From Punctularia strigosozonata HHB-11173 SS5 (taxonomy: Eukaryota > Basidiomycota > Agaricomycetes > Corticiales > Punctulariaceae), in assembly GCF_000264995.1 (NCBI RefSeq), contig NW_006767437.1, positions 705,890-769,889 on the forward strand: a stretch of DNA of 64,000 nt, written 5' to 3'. Of this stretch, positions 46,197 through 56,563 are shown piece by piece. Under the pieces are notes generated by a model, which was not told the origin of the DNA, made no database searches, and saw nothing but the letters and a program-made list of their open reading frames with translations. How positions within the stretch are numbered: the stretch's first letter is position 1; each line of letters starts with the position of its first letter. Position numbers and translations under genes: made by a program.

Positions 46197-49100
46197 GTGA
46201 CCTGTGTTGCAAGGGTCATGCCCCTGTCATACACCTCCCAGCGCTTCGTGTTCTGGTCCTTTAGCCTCTTCATTGGTGCAGTGGTTACATATGCATCGGG
46301 GTTGGTGTCGGCGCCGAAGCTTCGTGGGAGCCCATCCACGCCAACGACTTCCAGCGAGTTTGTCGCTCAGCCAGAGCGGAAATCAGAGGACGAGATCGAC
46401 GACCTAACGAAGCCCTGTCTCTGTGAGTGGCCATGAACATCATTCACCCTGGCCGAGATCTCTGATCACTCGCTCTTGCAGCTTCGACGCTAGAGCATGC
46501 GCTATCCATGCACGCGGCATATGAAAAGATGGGCTCCATTGAAGACCTTGAACATGCCATAGTTATCTATCGGCAGTTGCTCCCTCAACGGAACGTGAGT
46601 AGCGAAATGGAGTTCTTAAAGCCAGTACTGAGCATTCTCTCAGGTGAGAGCGTTGTGTTCGCTATCGAGCGCCTTGCAGAGACGCTTCCACTTCTATGGG
46701 GAGGACGCTGATATTGACGACGCGATAGAACTGGCGCGCAAAGCCCGCGAGATCGCCGTAGCCGGATCAGAGGACCATCGAAACAGTCTCATGACGCTCG
46801 GAAACGCGTTGCGCGATCGATCAATGGAGAAGGGTTCCGACGCAGACCTTGATGAATCGCTGAGCCTTTGCAAGATGGCCGTCGACGGTTGTCCGCTCAA
46901 TGACGCCTGCTTACCGGAATGGTTGAATAACCTTGGGCGCTGTTACCGGCTCACGTTCACGCGCCGGAATAGCTTGGACGGAATCGAGGAAGCGATTCGA
47001 GTGCACAGACGAGCAATAGGTCTAGGTTCCGTCGGTGACCTCGAATATCCGCGCTCAATGGCGTGTTGCGCCACGGCCCTGCGGCTGCGGTTCGAGAAGC
47101 AAAGTGGGATAGAGCATCTGGAGGAGGCCATTGCTTTGTATCGGGGCGCGCTGGAGCACTCGCATCCCGGAGATCCTGACAGAAGGTCTTTCTTGGCCGG
47201 ATTAGGAGCAGCCCTAACACTTCTCTACAGGGCACGCGGATCTCCTAGCGACCTCGAGGATGCCATTCGGGCAAAGGAGCAGGCCCTGGAGATATCCCCT
47301 CGTCGCCATGTCTCTCGGCCAGACGCGCTCAGCGCGCTGGCCAATTCTTTGCGGGATCGCTTTGAGGAGCTCGGAGATAAGGAGGATCTCAACAGGTCTA
47401 TCTCGCTGGTGTCGGAAGCACTCTCCATTCGGCCTCCAGGACATCCGCATCGTTCAACGGCCGTCAATATCCTTGCAACGAGTTATAGTATGCGATTCGA
47501 AGATCAAGGTGAAATGGTCGATCTCGAGCAAGCCATCAAGCTCTTCCATGAAGGTCTCGAACTTCGTCCCGCGCCTCACCCACAACGTTTTGCATCGTTG
47601 AGTAACTTAGCAGTCCCTCTGTACCTTCGCTACTCCGAACTCGGCCATACGGAAGATCTGGAGACCGCCATTGACTTGTATCGTCAAGTCCTCCCCCTGA
47701 CCCCTGTCGGACATCCATTCCGCTCGCAAGCGTTAAGCCATTTAGCTGCGGCATTGTGCTCAAGGTTCGAAGAATCTGCCCGAGCTGTTGATTTAGAAGA
47801 GGCTGTCACCCTGCTTCGGGAAGCGATGTCGTTGGGCACTCCGGGAGACCTGTCGTGGTACTTCGTGGTGATGAATCTATCCAGTGCACTCCAAATTCGT
47901 CACCGGCATTTTCGTTCTGCAATTGATATCGATGAGGCAGTGGACCTCGTCGCGCAGACACTCTCCCGAAGCTCAGTTCCAAATCATTTTCTGCCACGTC
48001 TTCACGTCACCTTGGGTAGTGCCTATCGACAACGCTTCGCAGCTCGGAAGGTCACGTCTGACGCTCTCGAAGCGCTGCACCACTTGACTGAGGCTCAAGG
48101 AGCATATGACGCACGAAATCCCGAAAGAGTTAGCTGCCTCTCGGAACTGGCGCGACTCTATCTTGAAGGAGATACACCGTTCTTCAACCCAGGGCTTGCT
48201 TTACAGCATACGCTTCAAGCCATATTGGAAGGCAACTGCAGTGCGCAAGCCAGAATAGCAGTTGCTAGCGACGTTCTCCGCTCCATGAAAGCCGAACTTC
48301 CCGACGAGTTCCGGGACCTACTACTTCAGACGCAGCTTGCGATAGTCAATCTCCTCCCTCATGCAGCCTACTTCGGGCTCGGAGTGAAATCCCGTCTTTC
48401 GTCTCTGAAGAAAGGCGAGATGGTCGCAACGCAAGCTGCCACGAATGCCCTTACTCTTTCACGACTCCCTCTCGCGATCGAAGTCCTTGAACAAGGCCGC
48501 GGCATCTTCTGGACCCAGGCGCTACGCCTACGGACGCCGTTCGATGCGTTGGACCAGAGGCTGGGACGACCTTTGATTCAGCTCGCTCGTGAGCTCGAAG
48601 GTCGAAGCCATAGCTCCAACGTCAGAATTTCCCAATTCAAGGCAGACGAAGAGATGGCATATCGTCGTCAGCTCACGCTGAGGTTCAACTCGTTGGTCGA
48701 CGAGATTCGCGAGAGACCGGGGATGGATGGCTTCCTTCGCCCTGACAAGTTCGAAACACTCGCCAAGGCCGCGGAAAAGGGACCAGTCGTGATACTGATT
48801 CCAGGCGGCGACTTTTGCAGCGCCATCGTCGTGCGTACTTCATACGAGCCAATGCAGGTCCTGCTAGCAGGTGTGACAGACACCTGGTTACACGAGGCAT
48901 CCACGGCATGGAGAGACGCTATGGTGAACGCAAGAAATAGTCTTGCAACCGAACATCGGCTAGGGATTGCTAAAGTATCGCTGCGGAAACACGTCGTCCA
49001 AGGGCAGGATGCGATCCTCGGCAAACTGTGGGAGTTTGTCGTGTATCCGATCTTTCAAGCTCTAAGGCTCAAGGTCTGTTCCAGTCAATCACCTGGCATC

Positions 49101-50033
49101 TTTGCCTCATCCGCCTGTTGCTGACAACGCGTAACAGCCGTCTTCTGGACGCGAACGACCTCGCTTGTGGTGGTGCCCCACCGGATCGTTCGCTTTTCTT
49201 CCCCTGCACGCCGCCGGGAAAACCGACTCTCAGGGCGCTGTATCTTGTTCAGATTACATTGTCTCCTCGTACACTCCGACGCTAAGCGCTTTGCTGAATG
49301 CCCGTAGAACGTCCACGAGGCCTATTAGGAATGAGATGCGAGTGCTTGTCGGTGCTGCACCCATCACTGAATGGAACGAGGCCCTGACGGCGCTCCCGCA
49401 TACGAGGGACGAAGTCCGAGAGGTAACAAAGATTATCCCTCACCACAGTGTCCTTGCCCTTCCTGCCGAAGAGGATGTATGCTCAGATGACGTGCCAGAG
49501 ATGCAGCTAGGGATGAGAGCAGCGACCTTGACGGATCTCCTGCCCAAGACAACGGTGCTACATCTCGCCTGCCACGCTGTCCAGAACGCCGACAGCCCGC
49601 TCGATAGCGGTTTCGCACTGAGGGACGGGCAGCTCTCTATTGCCGAGATCATGAAGATGCACCTACCAAACGCGTTCCTAGCTTATCTCAGCGCATGCGA
49701 GACAGCAAAAGGAGACAACCAGCAGCCTGACCAAACTGTGCACCTGGCAGCTGCCATGCTGTTTGCTGGGTTCAAGAGCGTAGTGGCGACGCTTTGGTGA
49801 GCATAGGTTCAGCCAAAGCGAAGATTTTCTCTGACTACGTTGCACGCAGGAGCATGAACGACGTTGACGGACCTCATGTAGCTGGCACTGTTTACAGACA
49901 GTTTTTCGACGGAGATTCAGAGTACCTCGACCCGGACATTATCCCTTACGCGCTCGACACTGCCGCCCAGCAACTCAGGCGAGCGGGCCATCCTCCAAGC
50001 CGTTGGGCACCGTTCATCCACATAGGGATATGA
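46197..50033 (+). CDS. TPR-CHAT protein 1
   Basis: Five exons give about 1,200 residues. Exon 1 codes for a hydrophobic stretch (FVFWSFSLFIGAVVTYASGLV) that may be a membrane or signal anchor, although the start is uncertain. Then come about 15 tetratricopeptide-type repeats of roughly 50 residues, with the recurring pattern LGxxLxxRFxxxGxxxDLxxAIxLxRxALxLxPxGHP (for example NLAVPLYLRYSELGHTEDLE). The C-terminal third is a CHAT peptidase-like domain. It includes LEQGRGIFWTQALRLRTP, RLWWCPTGSFAFLPLHAAG, the catalytic-His motif HLACHA and the catalytic-Cys motif YLSACETAKGD, and ends WAPFIHIGI. CHAT is related to caspases and separase, and both catalytic residues are kept, so an active protease is expected. 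TPR arrays usually sense a partner. Introns lie before RLWWCPTG and after the ATLW block. Substrate and trigger are unknown. Confidence 0.85.
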
Positions 50034-50258
50034 CTCTGTTGTACGGGGGTGGTTGACGCCAATGCGCTCGCACAACACCCAGTCATAGCCAGTTTGGAAC
50101 TATGCGACGAGAAGGTCTCGTACCCTGTAATCGAAGTCGAATCGGTATCTTTGGCACACTCTTGTATGGTCCACATCATCATGCATGCCATAGCGTAGTG
50201 TCATATTCGCAGTATATGCCCATGCGTGATAAGAGTGCAATGCGAGAGAGTACAATAA
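50034..50258. other. Short convergent spacer
   Basis: No feature is recognised between TPR-CHAT 1 and the eL33 gene, which converge here. Confidence 0.4.
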
Positions 50259-50977
50259 TCAAATGTTGGAAGGGTAAAGCATCTAGAGTCAGGGCAGGTC
50301 AGTAACGACGAAGAAGGCATAGAGGGCGATAGGAAGCTTACGATGCGGACACTGGCACCGAACGCGTGCGGGGGGAGGTTTGACCTGAACTTGGACTTGA
50401 CGACGCCCGAGTTCCCGTGTGGGCGAGAGATGCGCCCCCAGATGACTCGCACCTTTGAGCCCGCCCGTTCCGTCTTCGCACGGTAGACGTACGCAACGCG
50501 CTGTGTAAACAGATAACGGTCAGCCAACGGATCTTGCCTATGCTGATTCAGGGGAACGCACCTTCCCGAGGTAGAACTGCGCGTCCTCCTTGCTGCCAAC
50601 ACCCTCAATCTGCAGAAGGGACGTGTTCGGCCTGGTGTTGCGCTTGCCGCGCTTGTGGCCGAGGACGCGGCCCTTGGTGTACAGACTATAGTGCAGATAT
50701 GCGTATCAGTACTAGTCCCATGGATTTTTACGGCAGAGAAGAGCGATGTGATTTGCAACCGCGATCGATGCGACGGAAGTGCAAGGGATGCACAAGAGAT
50801 GAAATAGCAGAAGCTGGCGCAGAGGGCGGTATGTCGAGTCGGTTAGGCGAGCGTCATCCAGTCCTCCATCGGTCCATCCATCCCGTCCTACTCGTTTCGA
50901 CGCCGTTTCGTCGCAGAGAGCCGCTTGTACATCATCCAGGCACCACGCAGACGAGATGCTCACCGTGTAGAGCCCAT
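50259..50977 (-). CDS. RPL33: 60S ribosomal protein eL33 (L33/L35a)
   Basis: Four exons (50977-50964, 50685-50562, 50500-50342, 50282-50259) give 106 residues, the length of yeast L33. Exon 1 codes for only MGSTR, as in many ribosomal protein genes where a tiny first exon precedes a long intron (278 bp here). The protein reads TRLYTKGRVLGHKRGKRNTR, then SLLQIEGVGSKEDAQFYLGK, VRVIWGRISRPHGNSGVVK, FRSNLPPHAFGASVRI and the invariant end MLYPSNI from an eight-codon last exon. It is part of the large ribosomal subunit. Introns in the 5' leader and coding part are a likely point of ribosomal-gene regulation. Confidence 0.95.
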
Positions 50978-51190
50978 TTTTGTTACCTTCTAGTCGGACG
51001 GACGGTCTTGCGGCCGGGTTGCGGGGAGGGGAGGTGGATGAGTCACGTGAGTGGAAAGATGGAGTTAGCGCTGGCAGCTTTTGGCTTTTCGCCCCTTCGC
51101 TCGTCATTTTCTGAAGCTTTTCTGGCGGGTGTTGGTGCTCGCTGCTCTACATATTTCTGTTGGTACTTCGAGATTTGAAAGCGTTGAGCT

Positions 51191-51755
51191 ATGGGACGTC
51201 TGCGCCGCTCTAGGACTCACGGTGGGAATCGTGATGTGCATCGTGCCGGACGGACGAGGGTGCGCCTCTGCTTCAGCCATGATCACGGCTCGCTCGAAAT
51301 GCCAACCGCTGTTTCTTGCATAGGCTCGCACGAAGGATCTTGATCAGATTCAGTTGATTGATCTGGACCCGAAGGTGAGTAGGAGTGCGTTCGCTGTGAT
51401 ACAACTATATTTACAGTATGCTTCAAGCACCGTGCTGCTTTGGAGGCCCAGCCCATTGACTTTGATAAACCTGGCCTTGCTCAACACTACTGCGTCGAAT
51501 GTGCTAAGTACGTCCTGCATACGAGATCTCAGGTCAAAATCCTGTTCAGGCCTGACACACATGTTCTACAGATACTTCGAAACCGATAATGCTCTTCAGT
51601 CACACTGGAAGAGCAAGGTGCACAAGCGGAGGTGCAAGCAGCTGAAGGAGCCCGCATACACGATTGAAGAAGCGGAACGAGCTGCTGGGCTAGGTGTGGA
51701 CAACGGAAGGAGGGCGACAAAGCAGATATCGGCCGCTGAGATGCAAGACTTGTGA
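51191..51755 (+). CDS. BUD20: BUD20/ZNF593-type ribosome-export zinc finger
   Basis: Four exons give about 120 residues. Exon 1 (51191-51259) reads [18 protein letters not shown], a basic N-terminus like that of Bud20. Exon 2 (51324-51374) reads [17 protein letters not shown]. Exon 3, entered at 51428 through a CTTCAAG acceptor, leads through [23 protein letters not shown] to the C2H2 finger, whose His half is [12 protein letters not shown]. The end ([14 protein letters not shown]) is typical. Bud20 is a shuttling factor needed for pre-60S export from the nucleus. It lies next to eL33, with divergent starts 213 bases apart, so two 60S-subunit genes probably share a promoter. Confidence 0.9.
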
Positions 51756-52198
51756 TGATCGTCCAGAAGCTGTCATCTCCGCAACCTCAGAAGTCTCGCT
51801 ATGCATCGAGTACGCTGTTGTTCTCCGGCCTTCATGGGTGTTGAGATTAAAACATTTCTCCCAGGCGCTGCGCCAACAGGACGAGCAGCCCGCTCAGGTT
51901 ACATACCTACAGTACCAAGGGCTGGTCTGGCCCGTCAAGAAGATGGATCGGCCCCGTGGCCTTGACGTGATCAGCGTGGCGTCATGTTATCGAGGGTTGC
52001 TCATGCCATTGACCTGTGGGTATGGCTGTTCCTAGTCGATGGCGTGAAGAATATATACATGCAGAATACAGGATATCATCCAGCAACGAACGCTCTACAA
52101 GGAAAGGACGAAAGTACGAGCAAGCCTGTGCGCAGTGCCCTCGTTAGAGGGTGAATCGATGTTACAGCAATCTCCTAACCTCTTAAGCCTCGCCACGT
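51756..52198. other. Intergenic, no recognised gene
   Basis: Nothing supportable on either strand. BUD20 and the NCQxW protein converge here. Confidence 0.5.
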
Positions 52199-52600
52199 TC
52201 ATGCCGTTTCAGGCAGCGCTTCGCGGATCGTTGTCTCCGTTATGCCATCCGCAATCCATCCCTTGGCGCGAAGTGGCTCGAGGGCGTCGAGACACCAGCT
52301 TTGACAGTTCCACTTCACATTCTTGTCCAAAACGACCGGTATCTGCTCGAGGATGCGCTCCAGCTCGTCGAGCGCGTCCGCGGGAACGGCACCAATGGTC
52401 ACCTTCCCGCCTTCAGTCTCGAAGAGTATCATCTTCTCCGCGCCTTCGTACCAAAAGTTGCCGGGCTCGCCGTAGAGCTGATGGAAGACGCCACGGATAT
52501 CGCCTGTCGCGAGGTGGAATTGCCAGTGGTAGGGGCGGATCTCGTCATTCTGCGTACCGCGTTTGTATGCGACGATGGATAAGGGGTAGGTCGCGGTCAT
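52199..52600 (-). CDS. Small basidiomycete protein with NCQxW motif
   Basis: A single open exon of 133 residues from MTATYPLSIVAYKRG. The frame stays open to 52789, but the ATG at 52600 precedes the first conserved strand. The sequence has IRPYHWQFHL near residue 25, GEPGNFWYEGAE in the middle and KWNCQSWCLDALEPLRAKGW near the C-terminus. As I recall, small mushroom-forming-fungus proteins of unknown function share the pattern (His near the start, a central glycine turn, then NCQxW(V/C)xxAL). The conserved Cys and His would suit a papain- or NlpC-like fold, but that is speculation. It may have further 5' exons. Confidence 0.6.
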   Translation of the reverse strand: MTATYPLSIVAYKRGTQNDEIRPYHWQFHLATGDIRGVFHQLYGEPGNFWYEGAEKMILFETEGGKVTIGAVPADALDELERILEQIPVVLDKNVKWNCQSWCLDALEPLRAKGWIADGITETTIREALPETA

Positions 52601-54752
52601 GGTGCCTGACACTTGCTCGATGACCTTCATATATATTCGAATGTCTGGGAATATGGACCCATAAACCACATACATGCGCCCACCACACGAAGCAAGCGCG
52701 ATCGTGAGGCTATCGTCTGCTATCATATTCGCACTTGTCCGCGCGAGAGACATACGCGTATGGCATGACGGACCCTCCGACCGCTGCACAAGTACATCAT
52801 GATACAGATAGATCTTCTATAGCTGAAACACTAACTACACGATTAGCAGCTGTGCTGGTGACATGCCCAGTACGCGATACCGTATAATCCGGACAACAAT
52901 ATAACCTCGGATTCGCGGAAAGCGACGTCCCACGTCTGTGATGCCATGCCCGCTGAGGAGCCCGAGTGTATCGGCGGCAGCGTCGGGGGCGACCACAATG
53001 GAGAGGGTGACGGGAAGCACGCATGTCCAGAGAGTAGGGGGGGATCTGGCATTCCCCCTCTGTGATACGAACGGTTTCGACGGGCGACGCGCTTTGTCCA
53101 CTCCCGTGCTCCTGCTCTCCTTTCCTACCTTTCTTCTTCCACCACGATGGAAGAAAACTGAATGTTTCTCTTGTCTAGGAGGTACCAAACCTTGAATGTA
53201 GATATTCAATGCCCAATATGCGGGCATTTGCATCAGGATTCGAAAGGCCGTGCATCTATCGGAGCACAAAGGTTCAGAAGTTCGAATCCTGGTCAAGTGG
53301 GCGAGACCAGCTGCAGGGATAGAGCCTCGTAGCGCAAGGATTGGTGTCCTCAGGGTAGGCTGGTGGATTCCACGTATCCTTCCACGCCCTGTTGGGAAGT
53401 CGTTGCGTTTGACGGACAGTGTGCTTGAACATCCACGACCCAGTCAATGCACGTAAACGGGTCAACGGGGCTCTTTGGGGACGGTCAAATTCAGATAGTA
53501 GACGGAAGAGTCTCGCCCATCTATCGAGGATTGTGCGTGTTCCCTGAAGTTGTCGTAGAAGAAACCGGCGCGAGCATTGTGTTCGTCCAATATGTGATAA
53601 GATGAGCCTCCAATGAGCTGTAACAGGATCCGGCAAGCCCACTCGCATTTATTTGACAGTTGACGCCATGGTAAGTAGCGGAGCTAGGCTGCAAGTCAAC
53701 GATGGCACAGCTGGTGCGCTGCAGGCTGCAGCGACACAAGAGGCACGGTGAGGCTGTGCTTCCACTCCCTCCTTGTCGACGTCGTCGGGCCCGTTCACGT
53801 TCACCTCGACCATGCTTGGTGTTGGGTTGAGAACAATAACAATCGTCTCCGGCAACACCGCGGAGGAAATCAACTGATTCAACCATTCCCTTCACATCCT
53901 TTGGCCTTCATTGAGTGACAGGATCTTGATTAGATGCCGGAGCTTGGTCCTTTGGGCGCGTATCAACGATCTATCACGGACACCGTCCTTATTTTTCCAG
54001 CTGCTCCTTCCTGTTACAGTTTCATCCACGCATTCCTTGGGAAAATCCGGACAATTGCGTACAACGTGCCGTGGAGAGAGGCACCCTCGAACTTTGCGCG
54101 CGCGCTCAAGCGCGGCTCTCAACGGCGCAACGGACCGGCTACGGACCATATCGATGTGGGCTGTCTTTACCAATAACGGATTGCCATGCACAAAGACATT
54201 GATTATTCACAGACGGATGCCCGGCGACTTGCTCGCTACTCGCTATCGGTCTGCTCTGGAGGCGTACCAGCTCGCTGCTGCCTGTACACCTCGGACACCA
54301 CTTCTTCAGAACAATGCGCGCTCAACTCCCTCAAGACGCATAGATTCCAACTCCTTTTGTGTGTTATTTCGGAGACTTCCTCTCTTCAGTAGGGCAGGAA
54401 CGTGGCATGGCCGGGGGGAAGAGATTAGACCGGACCATGTGTGCCCGTGTGTGGTAAGCAAGTGCCGAAGCTGCCGAGCCAAAGGCTACCGCAGGAGGGA
54501 TGTGACATCCCGGAGGCTTCGCCTGAGGCCCGCTCCAAGGTGAACATAGCGAAGGGTAACTGTCCCAAGCCTCAGCACCCGCTCGTCGTGTCGGTCATCC
54601 AGCGATGGTTGAAAAGGCGGGCCTCTGGCGGTCCCGGATGAAGCACGGACGAGCTTTCTGTGTGCCCTGCTTTCTCGACGGCGACCTCCCGCCTTTATCT
54701 GAGCGTTTAGCGACGACTTCATACTACCCGAGACATATCGGACTTTGCCGCG
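52601..54752. other. Long intergenic region, no supported gene
   Basis: No exon set is convincing. A box-B-like GTTCGAATCC at about 53282-53291 suggested a tRNA, but no cloverleaf could be folded. A short minus frame near 53650-53880 has a Cys/Ala-rich end of unknown meaning. Confidence 0.45.
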
Positions 54753-56140
54753 ATGTCTGGCATCCCCGCAATGAGGTACTCTCGCCGTTTAACCGGGCAA
54801 GATCCCAACGGTAAGCCTTCGCCTTTGTTACTACTTTACCATATACATTCGTCTCAGTTTCCCTCACCCACTTCTTCTCACACGTTATATGCATTCGGTC
54901 CTGACCTTCCCTTGCAGATGATAGCGGACGGAGTGCTGGAGCCAGAGGCTCATATCAAGTTACGAACACTCGTACGCTTCCCGCGGGGAAAGCAATCCGC
55001 GCGAATGGCCTTACGCCCTCGAGCTCGCGTGATTCGCAGACGAGCCCGGCCAAGAGCATTACGCCAGAGGTTCTTGTTCCGAAGACGAAATCAAGCTTAT
55101 CCCACGCGCGCAAGCGCGAAGAGAACCACGTCAAGCGTCCGCCGAACTCGTTCATCTTCTTCCGCTCGCACTTCATCGCGTCGCGGAAGTTGTCGACGGG
55201 GGACGAACGCGACAGCAGGAATGTCTCGTGAGTCTCGCAACATTGTATGCCACAGCGTCTGTGAGAGAAGCTGATTAGGGACTACTCGTACCATAGCATG
55301 ATCGCGGGCGCATACTGGAATGGCATGTCAGACGAGGAGAAGGCGCCGTTCGAGCGACTCGCCGAGATTGCCAAGGAGGAGCACGCGCGTCTCTACCCAA
55401 ATTACAAGTACGCACCCGCGGCGCCGGGGCAGAAGAAGCGCAAAGGGAGTCGCACGAGCAAAGCGGAGCGGGAGCGTTGCAAGCTCATCGCCTCGCTCAT
55501 GGAGAGCGGCCTGCAGGGATCAGAGCTCGACCGGGCCGTGCGTGAGTACGAGGAGCTTGACATCGAGGAGTCGGCGTCGCCCTCGCCCAGGGCCTCGAGC
55601 TCTTCATCGCTTGCGTTCAGCACGCTTGAGCCGATAGGAACCTCCGATCTATCCTCCGACGGTTCCCCGGATTGGACACTTGGCATGTTTAATTCGTCCG
55701 GTCAAATGGTGAGAGCTTCCTCCTTCAGTCACCATGTAGTGGGTCTCTCACGATTCTTACAGAACGGGTATGAACCACGCACCGTCGGGAGCATCTCGAT
55801 GGATATGCAATGTGATCCTTCGACGTGGCTCATGCAGCGTCCCTTCCCCCATGCTCAGGCTGCGCAAGTCCCGCGCATGACGGGCACGAATCCATCAGAC
55901 GCGGGCTTTGGACAAGTCGCCTCTCCGCCGTTGCCGTGGTCTGCCACCGGATACATTTCCCCACGTTTGCTCTTTGACAACCTCGACGCACCGTCTGGCA
56001 TCTTCGACGAAGCCTATTTGAACTCGATCGCGGAAAACATACCGTTCCTGGACGATCTGTCGATCTTCGACGCCACTGCGGACGACTTTCATAACGATAT
56101 CGCTATGTTCCAGTCGGCAATAAACCATCGCTCCGCGTAA
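54753..56140 (+). CDS. HMG-box (MATA_HMG-type) transcription factor
   Basis: Three or four exons give about 400 residues. After a short first exon and a Ser-rich stretch, the DNA-binding HMG box reads HVKRPPNSFIFFRSHFI, is interrupted by an intron after RDSRNVS, and continues with YWNGMSDEEKAPFERLAEIA and EEHARLYPNYKYAP. RPPNSFIFFR and the Trp are hallmarks of the sequence-specific MATA/SOX class. A basic linker (GQKKRKGSRTSKAERER) may be a nuclear signal. The C-terminus is acidic and Ser/Asp-rich, as in an activation domain. A 54-bp segment at 55708-55761 (GTGAGA...TTACAG) is probably an in-frame intron after SSGQM. No pheromone, receptor or homeodomain gene is nearby, so this need not be a mating-type locus. 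Confidence 0.88.
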
Positions 56141-56563
56141 CACATGGATACATGGCCATTATGAACTTTAGCCAGGGACACCGCCGATTTATGACATAAC
56201 ATGCAGTATCTTGTACGCCACTACCCTATTCGCATTAGCAAACGGAACTTTGTATCACCGCCATGTGTACTCTACATAACATGGATACCTTTTGTACCTA
56301 TATTTGTTGTGATGAACGAATGCACGGTCCCAGGCCGTGACTACACATAGATGGATGATTGTCGCGTCGGCCCGTCTCCGCGTTGCGCCCTCGTACGGCC
56401 TCTGAACGCGTACGCCGCCGTGATGGTGGCCGCTCTGTCCTCGATATCCTCTTGTCCTTCTCCACTTCGGCGTCCACGAGGACCGTGACGAGCGTTTGCC
56501 GCACGGTACCGACCGCCGCGCCGCCCGCATCGTGGCCGACGTCATAGCGCCTCCTAGCGCACG
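56141..56563. other. Intergenic, upstream of anoctamin
   Basis: Nothing supported by features. Open frames here are short and compositionally biased. Confidence 0.5.

Noticed and set aside
46154-46339. Minus-strand frame starting MDGLPRSFGADTNPDAYV
   Set aside because: Resembled the start of a C2-type domain, but the rest does not fit, and the plus strand here joins in phase to the TPR-CHAT exons.
53245-53310. Possible tRNA with box B GTTCGAATCC
   Set aside because: No matching stems or acceptor pairing on either strand. A box-A-like stretch lies on the wrong side.
53521-53895. Hydrophobin or pheromone-precursor idea for a Cys-containing minus frame
   Set aside because: No eight-Cys hydrophobin pattern and no C-terminal CaaX box.
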